From Enterobacter sichuanensis (GTDB taxonomy: Bacteria; Pseudomonadota; Gammaproteobacteria; Enterobacterales; Enterobacteriaceae), in NCBI RefSeq assembly GCF_002939185.1, contig NZ_POVL01000004.1, forward strand, positions 1-64,000: a stretch of 64,000 nt of DNA, in the 5' to 3' direction. The position numbers were made by a program, and so were the translations under genes. Under the pieces are notes generated by a model, which was given only the letters and a program-made list of their open reading frames with translations, ran no database searches and had not been told where the DNA came from. Below are positions 15,639 to 28,268 of the stretch, piece after piece. How positions within the stretch are numbered: position 1 is the first letter of the stretch; every line of letters begins with the position of its first letter.

Positions 15639-18344
15639 TTAGTTCAGACGGCCGTGGCACGCCTTGTACTTTTTACCGGATCCACATGGGCACGGATCGT
15701 TACGACCCACTTTACGATCCCCGGTCTGCGCGGCGATTGCTGCGGCGGCTTCGCTGTCGTCAGTCTGGTGGCTAAGCTGCTGCATCTGTGCCAGGCGCTC
15801 AGCTTCTTCACGACGCTGCTGCTCCATCGCTTCCACTTCTTCCGGCATACGCACCTGAACCTTGCTCAGGGTGCTGATCACTTCATACTTCAGTGACTCC
15901 AGCATAGAGGCAAACATAGCGAAGGATTCACGCTTGTATTCCTGTTTAGGATCTTTCTGCGCATAGCCACGCAGGTGGATCCCCTGACGCAGATAGTCCA
16001 TCGCGGCCAGGTGCTCTTTCCACAGGGAGTCCAGGGTCTGCAGCATCACACCTTTTTCGAAGTGACGCATCATCTCAGCGCCAACGACCTCTTCCTTACG
16101 CTTGTATACGTCCAGCGCGGTTTCAAAGATACGTTCGCGCAGGGTTTCTTCATGCAGTTCAGGCTCTTTGTCCAGCCACTCTTTGATTGGCAGATCGAGG
16201 TCAAAGTCGTTTTTCAGACGTTCCTGCAGGCCTTCGATATCCCACATCTCTTCCAGAGACTGCGGTGGAATATGCGCATCGATTGTCGCCTTAAACACAT
16301 CCTCACGGATGCTGTTGATGGTTTCGCTTACGTCAGACACGTCCAGCAGTTCGTTACGCTGGGTGTAAATTGCGCGACGCTGATCGTTAGCCACATCGTC
16401 ATATTCCAGCAGCTGCTTACGAATATCGAAGTTGCGGCTTTCCACTTTACGCTGTGCGTTAGCAATCGCTTTGGTGACCCACGGGTGCTCGATAGCTTCG
16501 CCAGGTTTCATACCCAGCTTACGCATCATGCCGGACACACGGTCGGAGGCGAAAATACGCATCAGCGCATCTTCCATCGACAGGTAGAAGCGGGAAGAAC
16601 CGGCATCCCCCTGACGACCCGCACGACCACGCAGCTGGTTATCGATACGACGAGATTCGTGACGCTCGGTACCGATGATATGCAGACCGCCGGAGGCCAG
16701 AACCGCGTCATGACGAACCTGCCAGTCGGCCTTGATCTGTGCAATCTGTTCAGGGGTTGGGTTTTCCAGCTCTGCCACTTCCGCCTGCCAGCTACCGCCC
16801 AGCATAATATCGGTACCACGACCCGCCATGTTGGTGGCGATGGTCACCGCAGCCGGATAACCCGCCTGTGCAACGATTTCCGCTTCTTTGGCGTGGAATT
16901 TAGCGTTCAGAACGTTGTGTTTGATACCCGCTTTCGTCAGCTCGTGAGAGACCACTTCGGATTTTTCGATGGAGATGGTCCCCACCAGCACCGGCTGGCC
17001 TTTCGCGGTACGCTCGCGAATATCTTCGATGATGGCCTGAATTTTTTCCGCTTCGGTCATGTACACCAGGTCCGGCATGTCCTTACGGATCATTGGGCGG
17101 TTGGTTGGAACGACCACGGTGTCCAGCTTGTAGATGGAGCTGAATTCAAACGCTTCGGTATCAGCCGTACCGGTCATCCCTGCCAGCTTCTCGTAAAGGC
17201 GGAAGTAGTTCTGGAAGGTGATGGAGGCCAGCGTCTGGTTTTCGTTTTGAATATCCACGCCTTCTTTGGCTTCAACGGCCTGGTGCAGACCGTCAGACCA
17301 GCGACGTCCCTGCATCGTACGGCCGGTGTGTTCATCAACGATAATCACTTCGCCGTCTTTCACGATGTAATCGACATCGCGGGTGAACAGCGCATGGGCG
17401 CGCAGGGCGGCAGTCACGTGGTGCATCAGCATGATGTTGCTCGGGGAATAGAGAGATTCACCCTCTTCCATGATGCCTTCAGCCACCAGCAGCTCTTCAA
17501 TTTTCACCAGACCACGTTCGGTCAGGTTCACCTGGCGCGCTTTTTCATCTACGGAGAAGTGGCCTTCACCCTGGAAGGTGTCGGAGTCTTCTTTTTCCTG
17601 ACGCAGCAGGTGTGGAATGATTTTGTCGACTTTACGGTACATCTCAGAGCTGTCTTCAGCCGGGCCGGAGATGATCAGCGGTGTACGCGCTTCATCGATC
17701 AGGATGGAGTCCACCTCATCCACCAGCGCATAGTGCAGTTTACGCTGGACGCGCTCTTCAGGGCTGAACGCCATGTTGTCACGCAGGTAATCGAAGCCGT
17801 ATTCGTTGTTGGTGCCGTAGGTGATATCCGCGTTGTACGCTTCACGTTTAGCTGGCGCGGGCAGACCGGACATGTTGATACCCACCGTCATCCCGAGGAA
17901 TTCGAACAGTGGACGGTTGTTTTCGGCGTCACGCTGTGCCAGATAGTCGTTGACGGTGACGACGTGTACGCCTTTACCGGTCAGGGCGTTCAGGTATGCC
18001 GGCAGCGTTGCGGTCAGGGTTTTACCTTCACCGGTACGCATTTCCGCGATGCAGCGCTCATTGAGCACCATACCGCCCAGCAACTGAACGTCGAAGTGAC
18101 GCATGCCAAATACACGCTTACTCGCTTCACGCACCACGGCGAACGCTTCCGGGATCAGGCTTTCTAAGGTTTCGCCTTTTTCCAGACGCGCGCGGAATTC
18201 TGCCGTTTTCGCTTTCAGCTCATCATCAGAGAGCTTCTCCATCGCCGGTTCCATACCGTTGATGACAGCAACAGCTTTGCGCATACGGCGCAGGGTACGA
18301 TCGTTACGACTACCAAAAACTTTAGTTAACAATTTGATTAGCAT
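15639..18344 (-). CDS. secA: preprotein translocase ATPase SecA
   Basis: Motor of Sec-dependent export: binds SecYEG and pushes unfolded preproteins across the inner membrane by ATP hydrolysis. The 901-residue protein, the same length as in E. coli, contains Walker A MRTGEGKT (about residue 102) and the [15 protein letters not shown] Walker B region. It also has helicase motif GRAGRQGD and the C-terminal zinc domain [14 protein letters not shown] that binds SecB. secM lies 58 bp upstream, so secA translation is expected to be controlled by SecM arrest. Confidence 0.98.
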   Translation of the reverse strand: MLIKLLTKVFGSRNDRTLRRMRKAVAVINGMEPAMEKLSDDELKAKTAEFRARLEKGETLESLIPEAFAVVREASKRVFGMRHFDVQLLGGMVLNERCIAEMRTGEGKTLTATLPAYLNALTGKGVHVVTVNDYLAQRDAENNRPLFEFLGMTVGINMSGLPAPAKREAYNADITYGTNNEYGFDYLRDNMAFSPEERVQRKLHYALVDEVDSILIDEARTPLIISGPAEDSSEMYRKVDKIIPHLLRQEKEDSDTFQGEGHFSVDEKARQVNLTERGLVKIEELLVAEGIMEEGESLYSPSNIMLMHHVTAALRAHALFTRDVDYIVKDGEVIIVDEHTGRTMQGRRWSDGLHQAVEAKEGVDIQNENQTLASITFQNYFRLYEKLAGMTGTADTEAFEFSSIYKLDTVVVPTNRPMIRKDMPDLVYMTEAEKIQAIIEDIRERTAKGQPVLVGTISIEKSEVVSHELTKAGIKHNVLNAKFHAKEAEIVAQAGYPAAVTIATNMAGRGTDIMLGGSWQAEVAELENPTPEQIAQIKADWQVRHDAVLASGGLHIIGTERHESRRIDNQLRGRAGRQGDAGSSRFYLSMEDALMRIFASDRVSGMMRKLGMKPGEAIEHPWVTKAIANAQRKVESRNFDIRKQLLEYDDVANDQRRAIYTQRNELLDVSDVSETINSIREDVFKATIDAHIPPQSLEEMWDIEGLQERLKNDFDLDLPIKEWLDKEPELHEETLRERIFETALDVYKRKEEVVGAEMMRHFEKGVMLQTLDSLWKEHLAAMDYLRQGIHLRGYAQKDPKQEYKRESFAMFASMLESLKYEVISTLSKVQVRMPEEVEAMEQQRREEAERLAQMQQLSHQTDDSEAAAAIAAQTGDRKVGRNDPCPCGSGKKYKACHGRLN

Positions 18345-18402
18345 AATAAATTCTCAAACGCCCCATTGTGGGCAGATAAATTAAGGTATTGAAAAAGTTA
18401 AT

Positions 18403-18906
18403 TTAGCTGAGGCGCTGAGGCCCGGCGCGAATGCCGTGAGCCTGGCTAATCCATGTTGTGACAGAGAATAAGACGGGAGAAACGAGCGCACGTTGCGCTG
18501 ACTGGCGAACCATGACCGGCGGCTGACTGTCCTGCGTGAGCAGCGCGTTAAGCGTGTCCAGCAGGGCAAGATGCTGCGCCTGGACCGGCAGCGTCTCTTC
18601 AGCAACAGGCATCGCCTGCGGTGCCATTGCAAATGACAGATGACGAATTACCGTACGGATTGCGTGCTGGTGCCAGTAATCAACGGAGAAATTCGGGCGG
18701 CGATTGGCTTCAAGCCACGCAAGGTTAGTAAAGTTAACCCGCGTGTTGAGATCGTGTTTGGTTGTGGAGGTCTTCGCCGGCGTCGCCGCTTCGGCACTGT
18801 TGCTGAGCGCAGGCAAGCCGAGACTCGCCGCGACCATCCCTAATAAGAGATGCGGCCAGAAGTAACGTCTGCCAAATTGTCGCCAGCGCGTCAGTATTCC
18901 GCTCAC
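18403..18906 (-). CDS. secM: secretion monitor SecM (translation-arrest peptide)
   Basis: An exported regulatory peptide whose ribosome stalling unmasks the secA ribosome binding site when export is slow. The arrest motif is intact near the C-terminus: [17 protein letters not shown], matching FXXXXWIXXXXGIRAGP. The signal peptide contains [18 protein letters not shown] start it at the GTG at 18906 ([11 protein letters not shown]), as in E. coli, giving 167 residues. The segment just before the arrest motif ([19 protein letters not shown]) differs completely from the E. coli sequence I recall, while the motif itself is preserved. Confidence 0.9.
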   Translation of the reverse strand: MSGILTRWRQFGRRYFWPHLLLGMVAASLGLPALSNSAEAATPAKTSTTKHDLNTRVNFTNLAWLEANRRPNFSVDYWHQHAIRTVIRHLSFAMAPQAMPVAEETLPVQAQHLALLDTLNALLTQDSQPPVMVRQSAQRALVSPVLFSVTTWISQAHGIRAGPQRLS

Positions 18907-19116
18907 TTGCTCCACCACATAAGCCAGCCCGGTACAGGCTGAATTCAGTTATTTTTTTAAGCGCCCAGATATTACCACTAAAGCCAATATACATCAGCAG
19001 GAATGAGGTGCCGCCGCGGGGAAAAACGGTCAAGAATGCAGCTAACGCACACATTTTCTGCGCAGAGTAAATAAGGGATAACGCAGGGGGCAATCAACGA
19101 AGGGTAAAAATAAAAA

Positions 19117-19160
19117 CGACTGGTCTTCCTGGTCGGAGAGAGTACCAGGTTAACCAGTCG
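19117..19160. terminator. hairpin between lpxC and secM
   Basis: CGACTGGT (19117-19124) pairs with ACCAGTCG (19153-19160), with an inner CCTGGT/ACCAGG pair (19128-19133, 19144-19149). A runs precede it and a run of seven T follows, so it can end transcripts in either direction. It lies just after lpxC on the minus strand, 210 bp before the start of secM. Confidence 0.7.
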
Positions 19161-19186
19161 ATTTTTTTACGAAACGGGATGAACCG

Positions 19187-20125
<939 letters not shown>

Positions 20126-20205
20126 CTATCCAACCGAGAGTGTATATCACTAACGGTGGGCCAGTTTAGCACAAAGAGCGCAAATCCCCAAATTCCAGCC
20201 AATTC

Positions 20206-21357
20206 TTAGTCAGCTTGCTTACGCAGGAACGCCGGGATATCCAGATAATCTGGCTCTTTCGCCGTTTGCGGCGTTGGGTCGTTCACCACTTTCGCGGCCG
20301 GTTTCTGCTCCTGAGTCAGAGGAGACATCCCGTGCTGCTGGTAACGATCCATTACCGGTTGCTGAGTCTGTTTGTTGGTCACCAGGGTGATCTCAGGACG
20401 CTTGTCCATGCCGATACCGGTCGCCACAACAGTTACGCGCAGTTCGTCGTTCATTTCAGGGTCAAGAGACGTACCGATTACCACCGTCGCATTGTCAGAG
20501 GCGAACGCACGGATGGTATTACCCACGGTTTCGAACTCATCCAGACGCAGGTCAAAGCCAGCGGTAATGTTGACCAGCACACCGCGCGCGCCAGACAGAT
20601 CGATATCTTCCAGCAGTGGAGAAGAGATAGCCATTTCAGCCGCTTCTTCTGCACGGTCTTCACCGCTCGCCACGCCAGAGCCCATCATCGCGTAGCCCAT
20701 TTCGGACATCACGGTGCGAACGTCAGCAAAGTCAACGTTCATCAGGCCAGGACGGGTAATCAGTTCAGCGATGCCCTGCACCGCGCCTTTCAGCACGTCG
20801 TTTGCTGCACCGAACGCGTCCAGCAGAGAGATACCGCGACCCAGAACTTTCAACAGTTTGTCGTTCGGGATGGTGATCAGTGAGTCCACATGCTTGGACA
20901 ACTCGGTGATACCCTGCTCCGCGAAGGCCATACGCTTCTTGCCTTCAAAATTGAAAGGCTTGGTCACGACAGCAACGGTCAGGATCCCTAAATCTTTCGC
21001 CACTTCAGCCACAACAGGTGCTGCGCCGGTACCGGTACCGCCACCCATACCTGCTGCGATGAAGACCATGTCCGCACCTTCCAGTGCAGCGCGCAGTGCT
21101 TCACGATCTTCTTCAGCCGCGTTGCGACCCACTTCCGGGTTAGCCCCGGCTCCCAGCCCTTTGGTGATACCACCGCCGATCTGGATAGTCTGGCCTACAG
21201 CCGTCTTACGCAGTGCCTGTGCATCGGTGTTAACTGCAAAGAATTCAACACCTTCAATGCGTTCACGCACCATATGCTCTACGGCGTTACCGCCGCCGCC
21301 ACCGACGCCGATGACTTTAATCACCGCGTCGTTGGTCAGTTCCATAGGTTCAAACAT
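20206..21357 (-). CDS. ftsZ: cell-division tubulin FtsZ
   Basis: GTPase that polymerises into the Z ring at mid-cell. The 383-residue protein has the nucleotide-binding GVGGGGGNAVEHM, the tubulin signature GGGTGTGAAP (about residues 104-113), the T7 synergy loop NVDFADVRTVM, and the conserved C-terminal peptide DYLDIPAFLRKQAD. That peptide binds FtsA, ZipA, ZapD and MinC. Length is the same as E. coli. It follows ftsA by 63 bp. Confidence 0.98.
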   Translation of the reverse strand: MFEPMELTNDAVIKVIGVGGGGGNAVEHMVRERIEGVEFFAVNTDAQALRKTAVGQTIQIGGGITKGLGAGANPEVGRNAAEEDREALRAALEGADMVFIAAGMGGGTGTGAAPVVAEVAKDLGILTVAVVTKPFNFEGKKRMAFAEQGITELSKHVDSLITIPNDKLLKVLGRGISLLDAFGAANDVLKGAVQGIAELITRPGLMNVDFADVRTVMSEMGYAMMGSGVASGEDRAEEAAEMAISSPLLEDIDLSGARGVLVNITAGFDLRLDEFETVGNTIRAFASDNATVVIGTSLDPEMNDELRVTVVATGIGMDKRPEITLVTNKQTQQPVMDRYQQHGMSPLTQEQKPAAKVVNDPTPQTAKEPDYLDIPAFLRKQAD

Positions 21358-21420
21358 AATTTCTCTCTCCGTTGTGCCTGTCGCCCGAGACCGCTAATTC
21401 TCTCCGGTCTCTTAAAAAAA

Positions 21421-22677
21421 TTAAAACTCTTTTCGCAGCCAGTTGTTCAGTCGTTTGACCCACGACCCCACTGAGACGCGTTTTTCCACTTCTGCTTCAC
21501 CACTGAGATGCGTTTCCTTCCCGTAGTGGAGCAGGCCAACAGCCGTTGAATAATACGGCTCCTGAGCATAATCCGTTAAACCGGTGATATTCAGCGGCGC
21601 GCCAATACGTACTTGCGTATGGAACACGCGCTGCGCACAGGCCGCAAGACCTTCAATTTGCGCTGCACCGCCGGTTAATACAATCCCCGCCGCAAGATGA
21701 TGTTTCACGCCCTGCTGACGAAGCTGTTCCTGTAACTGTAAAATCTCTTCGTTGACCAGATTGAGCAGCTCGGTATAGCGCGGCTCAATGACCTCTGCCA
21801 ACGTCTGGCGCTGCAGGCTACGCGGTGGACGACCACCGACGCTTGGCACTTCAACGCTCTCATCTTTGCCAACGATAGACCCCAGCGCACAGCCATGACG
21901 CACTTTGATCGCTTCTGCATCGCTCGGTGGCGTACCGAAAGCGTAAGCGATATCGCTGGTCACCACGTTCCCCGCATAAGGGATCACTTTGGTGTGGCGC
22001 AGCGCACCGCCGGTATACACGGCCATGTCCATTGTACCACCACCAATATCGACCACACAGACGCCCAGTTCACGTTCATCTTCGGTCAGCACGGAATAAC
22101 TTGCTGCAAGACCGGCGAAAATAAGTTGGTCAACTTTCAGGCCACAACGTTCAACGGCTTTTACAATGTTCTTCGCCATATCGTTGTGACATGTGATCAG
22201 GTGCACTTTTGCCTGCATACGTACGCCGGAGAGACCGACCGGGTTTTTAATGCCTTCCTGGTAGTCAATCGCGTATTCCTGCGGGATCACATGCAGCACG
22301 CGATGCTCATCGCGCACGCGCACGGACTTCGCCGTATGCACAACATTTTCAACGTCTTCCTGCGTCACTTCTTCTTCGGAAATCGGCACCATACCGATTT
22401 CGTTCTGGCAGCTAATGTGCTTGCCAGAAAGGGCCAGATAGACAGAAGAAATCTGGCAATCGGCCATCAATTCAGCCTGATCGATGGCGCGCTGGACGCA
22501 TTTCACCACCGATTCAAGATCGTTTACCCCACCTTTATCCATACCACGGGACGGGCAACTGCCTACGCCAATGATATTGACCATACCGTCGGGCAGAACT
22601 TCCCCTACTAAAGCGGCAACCTTCGCGGTGCCAATCTCCAGTCCAACTACCAGTTTTCTGTCCGTCGCCTTGATCAT
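21421..22677 (-). CDS. ftsA: cell-division actin homologue FtsA
   Basis: Tethers FtsZ to the membrane and signals to the septal synthase. The 418-residue protein has the actin-fold phosphate loops ([14 protein letters not shown] and [17 protein letters not shown]), a 1C domain between them, and a C-terminal amphipathic membrane-targeting helix ([14 protein letters not shown]). Two residues shorter than E. coli FtsA. Its start overlaps the ftsQ stop by 4 nt. Confidence 0.97.
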   Translation of the reverse strand: MIKATDRKLVVGLEIGTAKVAALVGEVLPDGMVNIIGVGSCPSRGMDKGGVNDLESVVKCVQRAIDQAELMADCQISSVYLALSGKHISCQNEIGMVPISEEEVTQEDVENVVHTAKSVRVRDEHRVLHVIPQEYAIDYQEGIKNPVGLSGVRMQAKVHLITCHNDMAKNIVKAVERCGLKVDQLIFAGLAASYSVLTEDERELGVCVVDIGGGTMDMAVYTGGALRHTKVIPYAGNVVTSDIAYAFGTPPSDAEAIKVRHGCALGSIVGKDESVEVPSVGGRPPRSLQRQTLAEVIEPRYTELLNLVNEEILQLQEQLRQQGVKHHLAAGIVLTGGAAQIEGLAACAQRVFHTQVRIGAPLNITGLTDYAQEPYYSTAVGLLHYGKETHLSGEAEVEKRVSVGSWVKRLNNWLRKEF

Positions 22678-23516
22678 TGTTGTTCTGCCTGTACCTGTGC
22701 CTGATTCTGTTGCTGATTAGGTTCCTCGACCGGAGCCGGTACCCAACCGACTGCTGCGCCTGAGTCATAGCGCAAATCAACGTAGCTTATCCGTTTGCCG
22801 TCAGTCTGTGCCTGCTGCTGTAAAACCGGGTAAAGTTCTACAAAACGCGCCAGACGCTTCATTGTGTCCCCGCGACCCAGGTTGAGCTTAATGCCGTTCG
22901 TTAACGTCAACTGCCAGGAGCGGCGCGCCGTCATCGCAGCATCTTTTAACGTAAACCTGTCCTTCGCCAGCACCTGACCCATTTCACGAAAACCCTGTAA
23001 CACTTCGTTTTCGCTACCTTCAGGGCCATACAACATCGGTAAATTTTGCTTGTTGACACGATCGGCCGGGACGCTGAAGGAGTTTCCGTCTACGTCAACC
23101 ATGTGCTGATCATTCCAACGCGCAATGGGCACATATTCAACCAGATGAATCTTCAATTCATCAGGCCATTGCTTTCTTACACTCGCCTGTTTTATCCATG
23201 GCAGACGTTCAATCTGGCTCTGGATAATATTAACGTCCTGAGTCATAAAGGTGCCGGGCGACCCCAGCGCCAGAATTGACTGGCGAATATCATCGTTACG
23301 CGTGTAGTGGCGCTCACCGGTGACCACCAGCTTAGAAAGTGGCAACCGCTGCGCATCTTCCATCCAGCCCAGTACCATCCAGCCGCTGATAAACACGGTG
23401 CACAGCACCCCGAGCAGGAAAATAATGCCTGCAAGACGCGTTCCATTACTCCGGCGTGAAGAGGCGTATTCTTCTTCGTCATCGCGGTTGCGCGTGTTCA
23501 ATGCAGCCTGAGACAT
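22674..23516 (-). CDS. ftsQ: cell-division protein FtsQ
   Basis: Bitopic inner-membrane divisome protein that recruits FtsB and FtsL. The 280-residue protein has a short charged cytoplasmic N-terminus, one membrane segment (about residues 28-48, [21 protein letters not shown] region), then the periplasmic POTRA domain ([15 protein letters not shown]...) and beta domain. The C-terminal tail is Gln-rich ([15 protein letters not shown]). Four residues longer than in E. coli. ddlB ends 1 bp upstream; ftsA overlaps downstream. Confidence 0.96.
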   Translation of the reverse strand: MSQAALNTRNRDDEEEYASSRRSNGTRLAGIIFLLGVLCTVFISGWMVLGWMEDAQRLPLSKLVVTGERHYTRNDDIRQSILALGSPGTFMTQDVNIIQSQIERLPWIKQASVRKQWPDELKIHLVEYVPIARWNDQHMVDVDGNSFSVPADRVNKQNLPMLYGPEGSENEVLQGFREMGQVLAKDRFTLKDAAMTARRSWQLTLTNGIKLNLGRGDTMKRLARFVELYPVLQQQAQTDGKRISYVDLRYDSGAAVGWVPAPVEEPNQQQNQAQVQAEQQ

Positions 23517-23517
23517 A

Positions 23518-24438
23518 TCAGCCCGCCTGGTCCAGAATGCGTACGACTAACTGCGAGAAGCTCATCCCCGCCTGACGAGCGGCCATCGGCACAAGGCTGT
23601 GGCTGGTCATTCCCGGGGACGTATTCGCTTCCAGCAGATAAAATTGTCCATCACGGTCCTGCATCACGTCGATGCGTCCCCAGCCGCGACAACCCAGAAT
23701 ATGCCAGGCTTTAAGCACCAGGGACTGTAATTCTGCTTCACGCTCAGCATCCAGACCACAAGGGCAGAAATATTGCGTCTCATCAGAGAGATACTTTGCC
23801 TCATAATCATAGAAGGTTCCGGCCGGTTGGATACGGATTGACGGTAAAATTTCTTCACCAAGCATTGCGACGGTAAATTCCGGCCCGCTAAGCCATTTTT
23901 CAATCAGAACTTCTTCATCATGTTGAAATGCCAGCGCTAAAGCGGAGGCTAAATCGTCAGCTTTGTCGACTTTAGACATCCCCACGCTCGACCCTTCCCG
24001 GCTCGGCTTTACAATAACCGGTAAGCCCAGTTCCGCAATGCGTGTATTAACGCTATCCGGAAGGCCCAATTCAAATTCGCGACGCGTCAGTGCCACCCAC
24101 GGCGCAACCGGTAATCCCGCGCCCTGCCACAGTAACTTACTGCGCAGTTTATCCATAGAGATGGCGGATGCCATCACGCCACTACCGGTGTACGGCATGC
24201 CGATTAATTCCAGCAATCCCTGCAGGGTACCGTCTTCACCGCCCCGGCCATGTAACGCGATAAAGACTTTATCGAAACCCAGCGCTTTTAATTGCGTTAC
24301 GTCGACCTCTCTTGGATCAACCAGGTGGGCATTAACGCCGCCCTCACGCAGGCCCGCCAGCACCGCAGCGCCGGAATTCAGGGAAACCTCACGCTCTGCG
24401 GAGGTACCACCAGACAGGACAGCAATCTTATCAGCCAT
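23518..24438 (-). CDS. ddlB: D-alanine--D-alanine ligase B
   Basis: Makes the D-Ala-D-Ala dipeptide that MurF adds to the peptidoglycan precursor. The ATP-grasp enzyme has the N-terminal [15 protein letters not shown], the central [17 protein letters not shown]-binding strand and the C-terminal [13 protein letters not shown] metal-binding motif. I use the ATG at 24438 (MADKIAVL, 306 residues as in E. coli) because the ATG nine bases upstream abuts the AGGAGG site directly. The start overlaps the murC end by 8 nt. Confidence 0.96.
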   Translation of the reverse strand: MADKIAVLSGGTSAEREVSLNSGAAVLAGLREGGVNAHLVDPREVDVTQLKALGFDKVFIALHGRGGEDGTLQGLLELIGMPYTGSGVMASAISMDKLRSKLLWQGAGLPVAPWVALTRREFELGLPDSVNTRIAELGLPVIVKPSREGSSVGMSKVDKADDLASALALAFQHDEEVLIEKWLSGPEFTVAMLGEEILPSIRIQPAGTFYDYEAKYLSDETQYFCPCGLDAEREAELQSLVLKAWHILGCRGWGRIDVMQDRDGQFYLLEANTSPGMTSHSLVPMAARQAGMSFSQLVVRILDQAG

Positions 24439-25906
24439 GATGCTCATCCTCCTGGTTTTGCGGCTTCAGTTTGATTTCCGCTAAGGTACGGGCGATTTTA
24501 CCGATATTTCCCGCGCCCTGAATCAGAATCAAATCGTTACCGGTGAGGACCGGTGCCAGAATTTCCGCCACCTGTGCCGGGTCAGAAACCAGAATAGGAT
24601 CAACTTTACCGCGTCCGCGAATCGTGCGACACAGGGAACGGCTGTCCGCGCCCGGAATCGGTGTTTCGCCTGCGGAATATACGTCCAGCATCAGCAGCGT
24701 ATCCACCTGTGACAGGACGCTGGCGAAATCGTCGTACAGATCGCGCGTACGCGTGAAACGGTGCGGCTGGAAGATCATCACCAGATTTTTGTCAGGCCAG
24801 CCTGCACGTGCGGCTTTAATGGTGGCGTCGACTTCAGTCGGATGGTGACCGTAGTCGTCCACCAGCATCGCAGTGCCGGTTTTACCGTTTACGGCATCCA
24901 GCGGGAATTCACCGAGGAAGTCGAAACGACGCCCGGTCCCCTGGAAGCTTTCCAGCGCACGCAGGATCGCGTCGTCATCAATGCCTTCTTCCGTAGCCAC
25001 GGCCACTGCCGCAGCGGCGTTAAGAGCGTTATGACGCCCCGGCGCATTCAGCGTCACGTGGAGCAGCTCTTTGTCCTGACGCGCCAGAGTGAAGTGCCCC
25101 TGCGCGCCAATCTGTTTGTACTCTTCCACGCGGACGTCAGCGTCTTCACTGAAGCCGTAAGTGGTGATTTGACGACCCACGCGCGGCAGAAGCTCGCGAA
25201 TGACCGGATCGTCTACGCACATTACCGCACGTCCATAGAACGGCAGGTTATGCAGGAAGTTGATAAAGGTCTGCTTTAAGTTCTCGAAGTCACCCTGGTA
25301 GGTATCCATATGGTCAGCTTCGATGTTCGTGACAATCGCCACCATCGGCTGCAGGTGCAGGAAAGACGCATCGCTTTCATCCGCTTCCGCAATCAGATAA
25401 CGACTGTGTCCCAGACGTGCATGCACGCCCGCGGCTTTTACCAGACCGCCGTTGACGAACGTCGGGTCAAGACCCGCTTCCGCATAAATACTGGAAACCA
25501 TCGCCGTGGTCGTGGTTTTACCGTGGGTCCCGGCAATCGCAATGCCGTGACGGAAACGCATCAGTTCCGCCAGCATTTCTGCGCGGCGGATCACCGGAAT
25601 GCGCGCTTCATGCGCGGCAACGATCTCCGGGTTGTCAGAGGAGATGGCGCTCGATACCACCACCACGCTCGCATCGCGCACGTTTTCCGGGCGATGGTTG
25701 AAATAGATAGTCGCCCCAAGTGACGCCAGCTGCTGCGTAACAGGGTTTGGCGCCAGGTCAGACCCGCTGATCTGATAGCCTTCGTTAGCTAACACTTCGG
25801 CAATACCGCCCATGCCAGCACCACCGATGCCAACAAAGTGAATGTGCCGGACGCGACGCATCTCGGGCACGATTGAACGCAGTTTTGCCAGTTGTTGTGT
25901 ATTCAT
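24431..25906 (-). CDS. murC: UDP-N-acetylmuramate--L-alanine ligase
   Basis: Cytoplasmic Mur ligase that adds L-Ala to UDP-MurNAc with ATP. The 491-residue protein shows the N-terminal nucleotide fold ([15 protein letters not shown]), the ATP loop [11 protein letters not shown], and the carbamylated-lysine region downstream; length equals E. coli MurC. The last codons overlap the start of ddlB. A 56-bp gap separates it from murG, one of the few non-overlapping junctions in the cluster. Confidence 0.97.
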   Translation of the reverse strand: MNTQQLAKLRSIVPEMRRVRHIHFVGIGGAGMGGIAEVLANEGYQISGSDLAPNPVTQQLASLGATIYFNHRPENVRDASVVVVSSAISSDNPEIVAAHEARIPVIRRAEMLAELMRFRHGIAIAGTHGKTTTTAMVSSIYAEAGLDPTFVNGGLVKAAGVHARLGHSRYLIAEADESDASFLHLQPMVAIVTNIEADHMDTYQGDFENLKQTFINFLHNLPFYGRAVMCVDDPVIRELLPRVGRQITTYGFSEDADVRVEEYKQIGAQGHFTLARQDKELLHVTLNAPGRHNALNAAAAVAVATEEGIDDDAILRALESFQGTGRRFDFLGEFPLDAVNGKTGTAMLVDDYGHHPTEVDATIKAARAGWPDKNLVMIFQPHRFTRTRDLYDDFASVLSQVDTLLMLDVYSAGETPIPGADSRSLCRTIRGRGKVDPILVSDPAQVAEILAPVLTGNDLILIQGAGNIGKIARTLAEIKLKPQNQEDEHHG

Positions 25907-25962
25907 TCTCTAAACGCCATCGACTACTTAAAATTCGTGCCGCGCTTCACGCGCTGCGAGGG

Positions 25963-27027
25963 TTAAGCCTGGGATGCCAGGCTCACTTCTTTTGCCACCC
26001 GTTCAGTCGCATCAGGAATAGCGGTCGCGCGCGCGCGTTCTGCCATCTCCAGCAATACGTCTCTGTTCCAGCCCGCCAGGGTGGTGGCGACCGCGTCGGC
26101 GGTAAACTGTGGCTGCTCAAAAATTTTCGCCGCGCCGGCCTTCTCGAGCGGCAATGCGTTCCAGTACTGCTGTCTGTCTTTGTGCTGGAACGGCACAAAC
26201 AGGGCCGGCAGCCCGGCGGCGGCAATCTCGCTCACCGTCAGCGCACCTGAGCGACAAACGACGACATCGGCCCAGGCATAAGCGGCGGCCATGTCATCGA
26301 TAAACTCGGTGACGTTATGCTGCGGCTGCCCGGCCTCGGCGTAAGCCTGCTCAACGGTCTGCTGAGCGCCTTTTCCACTCTGGTGCCAGATGGTAACGGC
26401 ATCGCCCAGCTTTGCGGCAACCAGCGGCATCGTCTGGTTTAAAATGCGCGCCCCCTGCGAACCGCCGACAACCAGCACCCGAACCGGCCCTTCACGACCC
26501 GCCAGGCGAGCATCCGGCAGCGGCAGCGCCAGCACGTCGACACGCACCGGGTTACCCACCACGTCTGCTTTCGGAAACGCACCGGGAAACGCCTGCATCA
26601 CTTTGGTGGCGATTTTCGCCAGCCACTTGTTGGTCAGGCCGGCAATACCGTTCTGCTCATGCAGCACGACGGGAATCCCTAACGACCACGCGGCCAGCCC
26701 ACCAGGCCCCGAGACATAGCCGCCCATGCCCAGCACCACATCAGGCTTAAAGCGCTTCATGATGGTGCGCGCCTGACGCCAGGCGTTAAAAATACGCACC
26801 GGCGCCAGCAGCATTGCCTTGAGGCCTTTGCCTCGAAGGCCAGAAATACGGATAAAGTCGATCTCGATACCGTGCTTCGGTACCAGATCGGCTTCCATGC
26901 GGTCTGCGGTTCCCAGCCAGCGTACCTGCCAGCCCTGATCCATTAAATGGTGCGCAACCGCCAGCCCCGGGAACACGTGTCCGCCGGTACCGCCTGCCAT
27001 CACCATTAACCGCTTCGGTTGATTCAT
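25963..27027 (-). CDS. murG: lipid II synthase MurG (GlcNAc transferase)
   Basis: Membrane-associated glycosyltransferase that adds GlcNAc to lipid I, giving lipid II. The 354-residue GT-B protein has the glycine-rich N-terminal loop [14 protein letters not shown], the second glycine loop [11 protein letters not shown], and the donor-binding C-terminal part ([20 protein letters not shown]). One residue shorter than E. coli. It overlaps ftsW by 4 nt. Confidence 0.97.
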   Translation of the reverse strand: MNQPKRLMVMAGGTGGHVFPGLAVAHHLMDQGWQVRWLGTADRMEADLVPKHGIEIDFIRISGLRGKGLKAMLLAPVRIFNAWRQARTIMKRFKPDVVLGMGGYVSGPGGLAAWSLGIPVVLHEQNGIAGLTNKWLAKIATKVMQAFPGAFPKADVVGNPVRVDVLALPLPDARLAGREGPVRVLVVGGSQGARILNQTMPLVAAKLGDAVTIWHQSGKGAQQTVEQAYAEAGQPQHNVTEFIDDMAAAYAWADVVVCRSGALTVSEIAAAGLPALFVPFQHKDRQQYWNALPLEKAGAAKIFEQPQFTADAVATTLAGWNRDVLLEMAERARATAIPDATERVAKEVSLASQA

Positions 27028-28268
27028 CGTGAACCTCGTGTAAACGCCTGGGCTTTTTCCAGACGCGTTTCATAATCTATGCGCAACAACAGCATGATGG
27101 CCGTCGACATAATCAACAGACTGGAACCACCATAACTGATCAACGGCAACGTCAGACCTTTGGTCGGCAGCATGCCCGCTGCGGCCCCGACGTTAACCAA
27201 TGCCTGGAAACTAAACCAGATACCAATTGAGCAGGCTAAGAAACCTGAGAAGCGGTGATCGATCTCCAGCGCTTTCCGGCCGATGGACATGGCACGGAAA
27301 GCGACGAAGAATACCATTAATAACGCTAATACCACACCGATATAACCCAGTTCTTCCGCAATAATGGAGAAGATGAAGTCAGTGTGTGCTTCCGGCAAAT
27401 ACTCCAGTTTTTGAACCGAGTTGCCCAGACCCTGTCCCCAGACTTCACCGCGGCCAAAGGCCATCAGCGACTGCGTCAGCTGGTAACCACTGCCGAACGG
27501 GTCTTCCCACGGGTTCCAGAACGAGGTCACACGGCGAATACGGTAAGGCTCAGCGAGGATCAGCAGCACAACCGCTGATATCCCCATCCCGATGATAGCG
27601 ATGAACTGCCACAGTTTTGCGCCCGCCAGGAACAGCATGGCCAGCGTCGTTACAAACAGTACGACCACCGTACCAAGGTCAGGCTGCGCCAGCAGTAACA
27701 CCGCCAGCACCAGAATCACGCCCATCGGTTTTAAGAAGCCGCGCAGGTTGTTACGCACTTCATCCACTTTACGCACCAGGTAGTTCGCCAGGTAGCAGAA
27801 CAGGGAAAGCTTGGTAAATTCCGCAGGCTGAATACGCAGCGGGCCAAAAGCAATCCAGCGGGATGCCCCGTTAACGGAGCTCCCGACGACCAGAACAATC
27901 AGCAGCATAATAATCGAGGCGATCAGCATCGCCGTACTGTGCCGCTGCCAGAACTCCATCGGCAGACGCAGGGTGACCAGCGCCAGACAGAACGCCAGGA
28001 TGATGTACAGGCCATCACGCTTGGCAAACAGGAAGGGATCGTTCGCCAGACGCTGCCCGACGGGCATGGAAGCGGACGTCACCATGATAAAGCCGACCGC
28101 CGCCAGTCCCAGCGTGAGCCAGAACAGCGTGCGATCGTACATGATCAGGCTGTCGTTATCTTTTTGACGAGAGCCCATCACCCAGCCTTTGAGTGCCGCA
28201 AACAGCCATACCAGGATCCCAAATCCTGGCAGGCGCGGCATTTTCAGGCGAGGGAGAGATAAACGCAT
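27024..28268 (-). CDS. ftsW: septal peptidoglycan polymerase FtsW (SEDS family)
   Basis: Polytopic inner-membrane glycosyltransferase that polymerises lipid II at the septum with FtsI. The 414-residue protein shows the ten-helix SEDS pattern. The conserved large periplasmic loop between helices 7 and 8 ([22 protein letters not shown]) carries the catalytic region, and the [10 protein letters not shown] signature lies near the end. Same length as E. coli. It overlaps murG by 4 nt and murD by 1 nt. Confidence 0.97.
   Translation of the reverse strand: MRLSLPRLKMPRLPGFGILVWLFAALKGWVMGSRQKDNDSLIMYDRTLFWLTLGLAAVGFIMVTSASMPVGQRLANDPFLFAKRDGLYIILAFCLALVTLRLPMEFWQRHSTAMLIASIIMLLIVLVVGSSVNGASRWIAFGPLRIQPAEFTKLSLFCYLANYLVRKVDEVRNNLRGFLKPMGVILVLAVLLLAQPDLGTVVVLFVTTLAMLFLAGAKLWQFIAIIGMGISAVVLLILAEPYRIRRVTSFWNPWEDPFGSGYQLTQSLMAFGRGEVWGQGLGNSVQKLEYLPEAHTDFIFSIIAEELGYIGVVLALLMVFFVAFRAMSIGRKALEIDHRFSGFLACSIGIWFSFQALVNVGAAAGMLPTKGLTLPLISYGGSSLLIMSTAIMLLLRIDYETRLEKAQAFTRGSR

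Noticed and set aside
15975-18167. 730-codon open frame antisense to secA
   Set aside because: Mirror of the strongly conserved secA frame in GC-rich DNA; Phe/His/Val-rich, no ribosome binding site and no family resemblance.
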